Of a stretch of DNA of 64,000 bases, positions 21,870-31,970 are shown in pieces. Position numbers and translations under genes: made by a program. Source of the stretch: Capra hircus (lineage: Eukaryota; Chordata; Mammalia; Artiodactyla; Bovidae); NCBI RefSeq assembly GCF_001704415.2, contig NC_030820.1:44622036-44686035 (forward strand), in the 5' to 3' direction. The notes beneath the pieces were generated by a model. It made no database searches. It was not told the DNA's origin and was given only the letters and a program-made list of their open reading frames with translations. Within the stretch, counting starts at the first letter, position 1. Each line of letters starts with the position of its first letter.

Positions 21870-22175
21870 GGCCTAGCCCTTTGAGTCAGACCGTCCAGGT
21901 TAAGGCTGTAGCTCTCCTATTTCCTAGCGCTCTAACATGGAAAACACTCTGAGGAGGCAGACTGACTGAGGATGACCTCTGGGTATGAGGTAAGAGAGCC
22001 CCACGTTCACCACTGCCTCCTGACACTCAGGAAGGATGCTCCGCACTTCTTACCTCTGTGTGTCATCTGTGAAGCAAGGATAATGGTAAAATCCACCTTA
22101 CATTTCCACTGAGGTAACCTGTGATAATGCATATGAAACGCTTAGCCTGCTGATGGTATTGTATAAACACACAAT
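21870..22175 (+). repeat. MIR SINE relic, sense, interrupted
   Basis: The blocks 'gtcagaccgtccaggttaag', then catctgtgaagcaaggataatgg-type sequence and 'gataatgcatatgaaacgct' followed by tagcctgctg, follow MIR from 5' to 3'. The middle is longer than the MIR consensus, so a small insertion or rearrangement is likely. Confidence 0.6.
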
Positions 22176-22299
22176 AATGTGATACCTAAGGCCCTGGTTT
22201 CGTCTCTTCTACAAACTCATCAAGATTCCAAGTGGGAGAATTTTAAGGTACGTGTTTGGGATCCATGGGGGACCCAACAGTGTGGGTTAATCAATTACT

Positions 22300-22433
22300 A
22301 TGATTTACCTTCTCAGGTTTGAACAAGTTCCAGGAGATGGTGATGGACAGAGAGGCCTGGCGTGCTGCAGTCCATGGGTGGCAAAGAGCTGGACACGACT
22401 TGGTGATTGAACAACAGTAACAAATGATTTACT
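22300..22433 (+). mobile_element. BovB 3'-end fragment with target-site duplication
   Basis: Only about 113 bp of BovB is present ('gacagagaggcctggcgtgc' then 'gcaaagagctggacacgact'). It is bounded by atgatttacct (22300-22310) and atgatttactt (22424-22434), which fits a target-site duplication from one severely 5'-truncated insertion. Confidence 0.85.
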
Positions 22434-24378
22434 TCCTTAGGACCTTAGAACATCTAACACTTTAAAGGAACCAGAGATAAATTGTATCCAAGGTCGCATC
22501 ATTCTGGCCGTGGGGCTTCCAACACATGCAGACAGAATAGTAACACAGACTTTCCACTTAGAGAAACATCCTTCTCAGACCCTGGGTCCCTGAGTCTGAA
22601 CCCCTAGTGCAGCCAAGCTAAGGAGGAAAGGAAATGAATACGTAATATGCTTATATCTCCAGTGTGGTGCTGATGAAAGTTGATCTCTTTTGAATGGAGA
22701 GGACCACTTGAGCAGCCATCATTCTGACCTGAGCTGCGTCTTGACTTTTAATGGTTCACAGTTTCTCGGGGGAAAAAAACAAATCAGCAGTCTTGATAAT
22801 TAAAAGTTGCTAATGTCTTCTTCCCTTTCCCTTGTAAATTAAAATGATTTGATGTAGGAAGAAGAGAAGACAGAATTCAGTTATTTTTGGTAATTGCAGT
22901 GTCAAATTGATAATTTGCTCAATTTTCTTGCAAAATTGCCTAATTGAGAACAACGAAGCAGATGGTTCTTTGTTCTGGGTGTTTGTTGACTAACCCGTTA
23001 GCAAGCCCTCGGCTCGCTTCCCATCCCAAATGCAAAGGTTTGGGACAAGCTGTGCAGCCCCAGCAAGGAGTTCTGCAAGCTTCCAAAGGCGATACTTCCT
23101 CCTTCCACAAGAGGATGCTCAGAACATACCCAAGAACTGACATGGAGGCTCAGAAAGCTGGGAGCCAGGAGTCAGAAACCTTGGCAGAAATCAGATTTAG
23201 CTGCAGGCTTCTAAACTGTTTTTCTTTCCTAATTACCAGGTAAAATTTCTTCTTACTTAAAATTTGCCCTTTAACTTCCCCTTCTTAAAAAAAAAGAAAA
23301 AACCCTAGGCTTCTATATTGTGAACATCTGCTTGGGAGGTTGTAGCTGATTTTCCTGCTATGGTTGTTCACGAAACATGAGACTCAAAATCGAGGCGCTC
23401 AAAAGGAGCTGCGGAAGGGCAGCTTTCTCATTTGCACACATTGGCAATGGAGACCACAGGTAACGCTCACCTGGGGGCAGAAAGGGATTTGTCCTCTGCA
23501 GGACCATCAGGAGCACCTGCCACCCACCCCCCATTTCCCAGTTTGTGCCATAGGGTCCCCATCCTTCAGATGCATTCCAGTCCTTCACACGACTGTGCGC
23601 CTGTTCACATAGACCCATGAGTGTCCTCGGGCTCTCCCAGGTACACACCTGCCTCTCCAAGGCTATATGGAGCGTGGGGTCTTCACCTCAGCCATGTGTC
23701 AGGGAGCTTTACAAGTACGGATGGATGGTCACTCTCGTCTCGGAGTTCTGTTTTCATGGGCATGTTTTCGGATTCCGAGACACACACATACAGGCGTTCA
23801 AGCCGGATTGGAGAGCTGCTGTTCTCTGTTGCTGCAGAAAGAGAATAAGGTAAGATTTGAACCCTTCTGGTCCTGTCTATCACCAGGTTCAGCACCCACT
23901 GTGTAGCCCAGTGGTCTGACGGCACAGAATCTGCACAGAAACTGGAAGGGATTAGGACCAGTTCAGAAGTCCTCCTGATGATGTTTTGGGATATCCTCTG
24001 TGCTGTCTCCCATCTTTAGAGGGAGACCCGCTGCCCTGGAGCCGAGGGTGCGGCTTCTGTTGTTCACTCCACTGGCCTCGCCCACTCTCCCTAGGACTAG
24101 GCATGGGGCCTCTCTCTCTTGGTTCCTCTCCATTTCTCATAGTCCTTTGAGAAGCTCACCTGTGCAGCGTCCCTTCAGAAGACACTCACCTTTATGAATC
24201 TGTAGCTCTTCTTCCAGAGTAGGGTCCCGCTGCTCTGCTGGATGATTTTATTGTCAAGCAAGATGAAATCTCCCCTCCTAATATGCCCTTTCTCCCTTCT
24301 TCAACTCTGCTGGGCACCAGTAGCTGGGCTGTGTTTTCTCTATGGAACACAGTCATGTTTTGGATACTGACAGCTTCG
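22434..24378. other. Repeat-poor unique stretch
   Basis: About 1.9 kb without recognised mobile DNA. The part at 22760-22960 is AT-rich with many TAATT-type motifs; the part at 23350-24300 is GC-richer with short open frames (up to 100 codons) that lack any domain signature. Confidence 0.45.
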
Positions 24379-25476
24379 GTTCAGTTCAGTTTAGTTCAGT
24401 TGCTCAGTCATGTCCAACTTTTTGCAACTCCATGGACCGCAGCATGCCAGGTCCCCCTGTCTGTCACCAACTCCCAGAGTCTACCAAAACTCAGGTCCAT
24501 TGAGTCAGTGATGCCATCCAACCATCTCATCCTCTGTTGTCCCTTCTCCTCCTGCCTTCAATCTTTCCCAGATCAGAGTCTTTTCAAATGAGTCAGCTCC
24601 TCGAATCAGGTGGCTGAAGTATGGAAGTTTCAGCTTCAGCATCAGTCCTTCCAATGAATACTCAGGACTGATCTCCTTTAGGATGGACTGGTTGGATCTC
24701 CTTGCAGTCCAAGGGACTCTCAAGAGTCTTTTCCAACACCACAGTTCAAAAGCATCATTTCTTTTGTGCTCAGCCTTCTTTATAGTCCAAATCTCACATC
24801 CATACATGAGTACTGGAAAAACCATAGCCTTGACTAGATAGACCTTTGTTGGCAAAGTAATGTCTCTGCTTTTTAATATGCTATCTAGGTTGGTCATAAC
24901 TTTTCTTCCAAGGATCAAGTGTCTTTTAATTTCATGGCTGCAGTCATCATCTGCAGTGATTTTGGAGCCTCCCAAAACAAAGTCTGTCACTGTTTCCACT
25001 GTTTACCCATCTATTTGCCATGAAGTGATGGGACCAGATGCCATGATCTTAGTTTTCTAAATGTTGAGCTTTAAGCCAACTTTTTCACTCTCTTCTTTCA
25101 CTTTCATCAAGAGGTTCTTTAGTTCTTCTTCACTTTCTGCCATAAGGGTGATGTCATCTGCATATCTGAAGTTATTGATATTTCTCGAGGCAATCTTGAT
25201 TCCAGCTTGTGCTTCTTCCAGCCCAGCATTTCTCATGATGTACTCTGCATATAAGTTAAATAAGCAGGGTGACAATATAGCCTTGACATACTCCTTTCCA
25301 TATTGGAGCCAGTCTGTTGTTCCATGTCCAGTTCTAACTGTTGCTTCCTGACCTGCATACAGATTTCTCAAAGGCAGGTCAGGTGGTCTGGTATTCCCAT
25401 TTCTTTCAGAATTTTCCAGTTTATTGTGATCCACACAGTCAAAGACTTTGGCATAGTTAATAAAACAGAAATAGAT
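24379..25476 (-). mobile_element. BovB LINE fragment, antisense (RT to 3' end)
   Basis: A 1.1-kb 5'-truncated BovB. On the minus strand it encodes two open blocks separated by a stop: 25057-25551 with RT motif A-like INYAKVFDCVDH and motif C YADD (FRYADDITLMAES), and 24505-24999 with the RTE C-terminal segment (YGCEIWTIKKAEH, ELWCWKRLLRVPW). Motif A has Asn where RTs have the catalytic Asp. The 3' end (+ strand left) begins with the typical ttcagttcag tail complement. It belongs to the RTE reverse transcriptase family and is not a host gene. Confidence 0.95.
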
Positions 25477-26094
25477 AGAGTTGGTAAAAATGTCTGGCAT
25501 AGTTGTCAAGGAAGGCCTCATTGAGTCACTTCTGGGAAATATGGTTTCCACCCAGGATAGAATAAGATTTGAAATAAGAGTGGGGGAAAAAAAACCCAGC
25601 TGTTGAAATGCTTATTATGTTTATAAAGGTACCTAATGCCCTGTGGTCACCATGATCCCGGCCACCTAAATGGCTCACCATCAAGTGTCTGACGGTTCCC
25701 TGTGTTATTGGCATAGTTCTCGTCTGCTGTGAAAGTGCGAATGTGTGTGCTACCTGTCCTCGCACGTGTGTGTGGTTAGAAAGGTGGGGTATGGCAGTGC
25801 ATGGAGGGGAAGGTGTGCACAGTGAGAAACAGAGCAAGTCAAGCAAGAGTGGCCAACCAGACTACAAATTAGGACAGTTAGGGAGGGGTTGGCCCACCCC
25901 TCCCATTGCTCCCCAGGTCCTTGTGTCGTTTAAGGTGATTATGAAAATTTTCAGGGAACCAGGTCTGCAGAATAGGGGCTGTTTGCATGAAACAAAATTT
26001 CTTCTTCCCGTCTTACAAAATGAATGGTCCCTTTCTTGAAAAGCAGAAGTTTTCAGAATTCCTGAAGGAAAAGTTAATAGAATGTTCAGTCACT
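25477..26094. other. Unique stretch
   Basis: No repeat or gene recognised between a BovB fragment and a short L1 3' end. Confidence 0.4.
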
Positions 26095-26287
26095 TGAAAT
26101 CACTTTTTTAAAATACCTTTTTTATTGGTTGGAAGATATTTGCTTTACAATATTGACTGGTTCCTGCCAAACATCAACATGAATCAGCCAGAGGTATACA
26201 TACATCACTTCCCTCCTATCTCCCACCCCATCCCACCCCTCTATGTTGTCACAGAGCAAGGGTTGATGAAATCAACTTTTAAAATTA
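26095..26287 (-). mobile_element. Short bovine L1 3'-end insertion with long target-site duplication
   Basis: The core (26117-26266) is the complement of the bovine L1 3' end: tttattggttggaagat, 'caacatgaatcagccagagg', then ctcctatctcccaccccatcc. The flanks 'tgaaatcacttttttaaa' (from 26095) and 'tgaaatcaacttttaaaa' (from 26267) form an approximately 20-bp imperfect duplication. Only about 150 bp of L1 was inserted. Confidence 0.82.
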
Positions 26288-26464
26288 CTTTAAAGCTGTT
26301 TTGTTCTTGTTTTTTAAAATAACATGGGTTCAGAGTCTTGTATCATAGATCAAAATAGAAACAGCTTGATTCAGGGACAGCTGTAAGATCTCTCTTCCCA
26401 GAGCCTCAGACATTAAGCTGAAGGCCATGGGTCCACTCACCACACTTTGGCCAAATATTGAGCC

Positions 26465-26924
26465 TTGGAAATTTTGTTGTTGTTCAGCTGCTAAGTTGTG
26501 CCTGACTCTGTGGCCCTATGGACTGCAGCATGCCAGGCTCCCCTGTCCTTCATTATCTCCTGGAGTTTGCTCAGACTCATGTCCGTTGAGTCAGTGATGC
26601 TAGCCAATCATTTCATTGTCTGCCACCCTCTTCTCCTTTCGCCTTCAGTGTTTCTCAGCACAAGGGTCTTTCCCATGCGTCGACTCTCTGCATCAGGTGG
26701 CCAAAACATTGGAGCTTCAGTTTCAGCATCAGTCCTTCCAATAAATATTCAGGACTGATTTCTTTCAGGATTGACTGGTTTGATTTCCTTGCAGTCCAAG
26801 GGACTCTTAAGCGTTTTCTCCAACACCACAGTTCAAAAGCATCAATTTTTTGGCACTCAGCCTTCTTCATGGTCCAACTCTCATATCTGTACATGACAAT
26901 TAGAAAAACTATAAATTTGGAAAT
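26465..26924 (-). mobile_element. BovB 3'-end fragment, antisense
   Basis: Decayed BovB from the 3' tail (gttgttgttcagctgct) to the segment encoding the YRYESWTMKKAE-like block. It is flanked by ttggaaat at 26465-26472 and 26917-26924, a possible 8-bp duplication. It is older and more diverged than the copy at 24379. Confidence 0.88.
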
Positions 26925-27530
26925 AGGTCTTCTCAAAGCTTTCTCTGTTAGTGGAGTCATGTGAATGAACTCTACATTAATGACATTTAAGCATTTTGTT
27001 TTCTTTACATTTTCTCCTCTGGTTTATTTACTGCTGGCTGGTGTGTTAGAGGCTCCCTTTGTTCATTCTGTGAACTCCCCTTCCCTCTCTCCTCCTTTGC
27101 CCTAGATACCTAGTCAAACATTTAAAGCAGTTTTCTCCAGATAACCCATTTTTCTCTAAAGAGGCTCAGGGTGAAGAAGAATCGTTGTAACAGAAATGTA
27201 GGCTGCTGTCTAGAATTAAACTGTTCTCATGAAATTATAAATAGCACCCACCCTCAAGCAATCACTTGCATTGTATGCAAAGGGAGGAAATATTATTTCA
27301 AAGGGTCATTTGAAGAACACTCCAACAGAGGTCCACAAACCCTCCCTAACTCTGAACTCAGAGAGTTCCCTCCTGAATCCCTCAGCTACCAGCTTGGTAT
27401 CTCAGAAGTGACTTTACCTCTGGACTCAGGATTTCTTGCTTTTAGCACAGGAATAATGACATAGGAATTATTAAATGATGTTCATAATGTGCCCAGTCAA
27501 TCAGTCCATCCTAAGGGAAGTCACACCTGA
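26925..27530. other. Unique stretch
   Basis: No recognised element or gene. Confidence 0.4.
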
Positions 27531-27808
27531 ATATTCATTGGAAGGACTGATGCTGAAGCTCTAATACTCTGGCCACCTGATGCAGAGAGCCAACTCATTG
27601 GAAAAGACCCTGATGTTGAGAAAGATTGTGGACAGAAAGAGAAGGCATTGGCAGAGGATGAGAAGGTTGGATGGTGTCACCGACTCAATGGACATGAACC
27701 TGAGCAAACTCTTGGAGATAGTGGAGGACAGGGAAGCCTGGCGTGCTACAGTTCATGGGGTGGAAAAGAGTCGGACATGACTTAGTGTCTAAACAACAGC
27801 AACAACAA
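27531..27808 (+). mobile_element. BovB 3'-end fragment, sense
   Basis: The sequence 'tattcattggaaggactgat', 'cgactcaatggacatgaacc' and 'gacagggaagcctggcgtgc', ending 'gtcggacatgacttagtgtc', is the terminal 280 bp of BovB. It is inverted relative to the fragment 600 bp upstream. Confidence 0.9.
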
Positions 27809-28418
27809 ATGTTCTCAGAACAGCGCTTGCAGTGTAGTGACACTGCCTGTGTTTCTGGTTGTTATTGACAAACCTGGTTCTCTTATGGCTCCTTGAGGAA
27901 TAGCTCTTGCTGGAGTGTGCGTTGTTGGCACCATCACACATGAGGATTTATTCTTGAAACTTTGGATGTAGGAGTAAGTCTAGGAAATGTTGTAGTGTGT
28001 GCTTTTTAAAAAACCCTCCTCTTTCTGTGACTGTCTGATCATAAGTGACTTCCCCAGGATAAGGAGAACCTGGCCAAATTTCCATCAGGATAGCAATCTC
28101 AGCATAATTTTCACAGTATTTTCCCCTTGCAATATTCCATTTCAGTCATCTGAAAGTTCATGTTTTTTTCTTATCTCAGGAAGTTCAGGTCCGTTTATGA
28201 AAATATTGCAACCGTAAAGTAAGCGGTTTGGAAGGGAAAATTCCAGCCTCTTTGGCTTTCCACTTACAATGGTTGTGATAAAAAATAATCGCTACTGGGT
28301 TCTTTTTGCTCTCTCTGGCCAATCCATTAACTTGTGATCTTTTAGAAGGAAGAAACCTTAGCTCAGGGAACTCTACTTAATAGTTTGTATTAACCTACCT
28401 GGGAAAAGAATCTGAAAA
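27809..28418. other. Unique stretch
   Basis: No recognised element or gene. An open frame at 27999-28214 has no domain signature. Confidence 0.4.
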
Positions 28419-28502
28419 GGAATATATGTATTATATGTATACCTGAATCACTTGGCACTTGAAATTAACATAGCATTATGAATCAACTATATCCAACATA
28501 AG
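28419..28502 (+). mobile_element. L1 3'-end relic, sense
   Basis: The sequence 'gtatacctgaatcacttggc', then 'gaaattaacatagcattatg' and aatcaactatatcc, matches the 3' end of an older artiodactyl L1 (gaaactaacacaacattgtaaatcaactata type). The SINE that follows inserted at its end. Confidence 0.65.
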
Positions 28503-28725
28503 GGCTTCCCCAGGGGCTCAGCGGTTAAGAATCCACTTGCAATGCAGGAGCTGCAGGTTTTAACCCTGGATTGGGAAGATCCCCTGGAGAAAGGCATGGC
28601 AACCTATTCCAGGATTCTTGCCTGGGAAATCCCATGGACAGAGGACCCTGGTGGGTTACAATTCATGGGGTTGCAAAGAGTCGGACACAACTGAAGCCAC
28701 TGAGCATAGCACACAGCACAGCACC
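28503..28725 (+). mobile_element. Bov-tA SINE, sense
   Basis: Full-length: head 'gggcttccccaggggctcag', B-box region 'gcaggttttaaccctggatt' (mutated), body 'cctattccaggattcttgcc', and tail gttgcaaagagtcggacacaact. The GCACAGCAC tail is a small local expansion. Roughly similar flanks (ctatatccaacata and ctatccagtata) may be the duplication. Confidence 0.9.
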
Positions 28726-28774
28726 TATCCAGTATATTGAAAATTAATAAACAAAGCAAAACCTAGTCCAGACT

Positions 28775-28870
28775 AATATTTTTACATATGAGGAAACAGA
28801 AGTTCAGAGAAAGTGTGTTACTCAGCTTACAGAGGAGCAGGAAAAACTTTTAGTTTGGAACTTCTAAAAC
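28775..28870 (-). repeat. MIR-like relic, antisense
   Basis: The blocks 'ttacatatgaggaaacagaa' and gttcagagaaagtgtgttactcagc match the complement of the MIR 3' part (gaggaaactgaggcacagag type). Confidence 0.5.
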
Positions 28871-30333
28871 ATAGCCAATATTTTAAAATCTCTCTCTATA
28901 TATATATGTATATATGTAGGTAGGTAGATATTTACTACTCAGAAGAAGAGATGCTCCTTCATATTAAGGAGGAGACTCCAGGGCCGCAGCTGGTTCTGTT
29001 TTCATGACACTGATGTGATACAGTTTAGAACCACAGTGTAGTCTTTTTGAGACTCTCTTTTTCACAGCTTTTGAGATGAGGTCAGTCCAGGGGACTGTTG
29101 AAAGTCACTGAGTGTGCAGGGAGCCAGAGAGATTTTGGAGGAGGTTATTCAGTGCTCAACTGTGGTGGAGTTTTTTGTAGATGAAGAAAGACTGCTTTCT
29201 TTTTTGAAATTAATTAACTCCAAGTGAAGAACTCATCTGGGAACGTGAGGGAGACGCCAGGTTCAGCTTTCCTTTACATCCTGGGAATCACCTGGGAATC
29301 ATGTCGGTGAGGATAAAGCTCACTACATGGAAGGAATTAAAAAGAAACTCATTAAAACATTACATTTCTGCCCTTAAAGAGACTATGGTCAGACTCTGCA
29401 AAATCAGAGGAAAATAGGCTATTGAATTTGGGGCACTGGTACGCTGATCTGGGGATGGTCACGGGATTTCAAATGCCCAGCTCAGGTGAGAGTGTTGAAA
29501 GATGTTTCAGAAGAATCAAGCCAGAAGCAACCGAATTGGGAAGAAAAAGGGCTGGAAAATCACCCAATCAGAGGCGACAGTCTGAGTCCTCTTTGGAGCA
29601 GCAACTCTTTTTAAAAACGGCTCACAGTGACAGTTGGGGTCACAGTAAAAACTTCTGGGGTATCAGCCTTCTGCTTCCTCCTCCATCTCAGCTCCTGGGG
29701 CAGCAGAGGGTGCTGGATTCCCTTGGGCTGGTATCATTTCTGTATTAACAGGCACACGCTTTTAACCTTGGAAAGATCGAGAATGAAGACTATGAACATA
29801 AAATAAGTTCAACCCAGAGCATCAACATTTTGTGGGTGTTAGGAGCAATCTGTTTATATTTGGTATTTGAAGTAATTGTAATATTTAGGAGAATCTGACA
29901 CACAGAGTATCTAAGAGATTAGACTCATGATTCCAAATTAAAATGTGTAATTGCTTAGTTAAATTTAGACTTGTTATTTTAAATTGAAAGGCATAAGATA
30001 ATTTAGTAACACTTGTATACAGGACTGGAATGTCTAAGAGAACTTGAGAATCACTATATTTGTAAATTCAGTTTATTACATTTACTTGAGTTGTTAAATA
30101 TGTGGGAAGTTTTTGTTTATGAGCGAGACCGTGGAAGGGAATATAACTAAACCATAATAAATTAAATTCATAAATGCCATTTGAAATATTTAAGAGCATT
30201 TAGTGAAGTAACTTTTGAAAGCCCTCATAACAACTGCTACACTTACTAACTACATTTATATATAGAAGAAAATAACAGAAATCTAAGAATATAAGAAATG
30301 ATGTATTCGTATTTGCTAATTAAAAAAACAACC
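28871..30333. other. Unique stretch, AT-rich at the right
   Basis: A short (TA)n and tatg/taggt run lies at about 28889-28930. The rest is unrecognised. The 29760-30320 part is AT-rich and repeat-free. A 108-codon frame at 29422-29745 lacks any domain signature. Confidence 0.4.
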
Positions 30334-30382
30334 ATGGAGTCCCAAAGAGTCGGACATGACTGAGCAACTGAACTGAATTTAA
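30334..30382 (+). mobile_element. BovB terminal tail fragment
   Basis: Only the last ~45 bp is present: 'gtcccaaagagtcggacatg' then actgagcaactgaactgaa. The ACTGAACTGAA end identifies BovB rather than Bov-tA. Confidence 0.75.
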
Positions 30383-30807
30383 AGATAAAATGTTAGTAAA
30401 ATAACAAAACCAAAGGAAGAGCATACGACCCTGCTGACCCCAAAATCTTTCTCAAGGTCACCAAAAAATTCATGACTTTAAGACAGTCTAAAATGCAACA
30501 TGGATATCCTTAGTTTTGTTTAAAAAGAATACTTTTATTAATGAATAGAAAGAGACTAATGTAAGTCACCATTTCAGAGCAGACTGTTCACCTTGGGAAA
30601 ACAGACACCTCTGTACTCGGCTACAATAATTCCATAAATGTTTTTGCATCCCATTTCCTATTTCAGCACCAAAAATGTGTCCTGGATCTTGCTGTCCAGT
30701 GGGGGAGGCCTCCCCAGACTTCGGGTGCGTATTTGGTGTTTCAAGGCTGCCAGACGCTGACCCACCGCAGGCTGCCCGTTCACGCTCAAGGTAGAAGCGG
30801 TAGGGTG

Positions 30808-31012
30808 TGTGAGCTCTGCTTAGTTGCTCAGTCGTGTCCGACCCCATGAACTGTAGATCACCAGGCTCCTCCATCCATAGGATTTCCCAGGCAAGAATAC
30901 TGGAGTGGGTTGCCATGCCCTCCTCCAGGGAATCTCCTGACTCAGGGGTCCAACCTGGGTCTCCTGCATTGCAGGCAAGATTCTTTACCAATTGAGTTAC
31001 AAGAGAATCCTG
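30808..31012 (-). mobile_element. Bov-tA SINE, antisense
   Basis: The + strand runs from 'gcttagttgctcagtcgtgt', with the short internal deletion cgaccccatgaactg, through 'gcaagaatactggagtgggt' to the head complement caattgagttacaag. Slightly internally deleted. Confidence 0.88.
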
Positions 31013-31074
31013 AAGTGGGAGGGAGAGCACCTCAACCTGACTTGAATCAGAAAAGAAGAATTTCCTACAATCCT

Positions 31075-31510
31075 GTACCGTCAAGGTTCTTCAGAGGAAC
31101 AGACCAGTCGGAGGTAGATAGCTGATAGACTGAGACAGCAGAGGAGACTCGTACAGGAACTGGCTGGTGTAGAGTGGAGGCTGGGCACTCCTTGGACCTG
31201 CTGTCGCCCACGCAGGTGCAGAGTGGGTCGTGGGTTCAGTCGAGGCTGACGGTGGCCTGAGAACCAGAAGCTCCACTGATCGAGGGTGGGAGAAAATGCC
31301 GTCCCAGCTCCGGCAGAGCGTGAACTCCCCGATGCCTTTTTGACCCACTTGGGCCCTCAGGGGACCGGCTGGTCCCCCCTTACTGAGAAGGGTTGTCCTT
31401 ATTCCATCTGCTGATCTCTTCCAGAGCCCCTCATAGATGCACCCAGAAGTAGTCTTACTGGCAGCTGGGTATCTGTCAGCTGAGTCAGGTCCACATGTGA
31501 GATGGACCAC
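31075..31510 (-). repeat. Ancient interspersed repeat, antisense
   Basis: The sequence 'gttcttcagaggaacagacc', the repeated 'gtggcctgagaaccagaagc' block, 'gatgcctttttgacccactt' and 'acccagaagtagtcttactg' follow the complement of the repeat family seen in sense at 3340-3846. A 140-codon minus-strand open frame here is the element's own sequence, not a host gene. Confidence 0.6.
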
Positions 31511-31699
31511 CACGGGCCACGTGTGACCTCAGCTGTCTCCTTGGGCAGCACCGTGTCCTGTCACACTGCGGGTGTGAGGGCGGCTGGGGAATGGCATCAG
31601 CTCTGAGGACCTGCGGAGTGGGAGCGAGGCCAGGAGTCACCACGTCTAGAGCAACATCACTGCCCCAGACCCGGTGCTATTTTACATAAAAGCACCCCC

Positions 31700-31970
31700 T
31701 TTTTTAAAAAACGTGTTCATTCATTCATTATTTTGGGGCTGTGCTGGGTCTTCGTTGCTGTGTGCGGGCATTCTCTAGCTGTGGTGTGTGGACTTCTTAC
31801 TGCGGTGGCTCTCTTGTGGTGGCTCCCGGGCTTGAGCATGGGCCCCATAGTTGTGGGGCCTGGGCTTCGTTGCCGCATGGCATGTGGGATCTTCCTGCAC
31901 CAGGCATCAAACCTTTGTCACCTGAACTGGCAGGTGGATTCTTAACCACTGGACCAGCAGGGAAGCCCCA
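31700..31970 (-). mobile_element. CHR-type SINE (long form), antisense
   Basis: The body is 'ggggctgtgctgggtcttcg', 'ctagctgtggtgtgtggact', then 'ggcatgtgggatcttcctgc' and head complement 'ccactggaccagcagggaag'. Similar flanks (agcaccccctttttt and agcatctctattttt) may be a decayed duplication. Confidence 0.82.

Noticed and set aside
24505..25551. Reverse-transcriptase-like protein in two minus-strand open frames
   Set aside because: These are the BovB (RTE) coding remnant, 5'-truncated and with a stop and motif A damage; not a retron, telomerase or domesticated RT.
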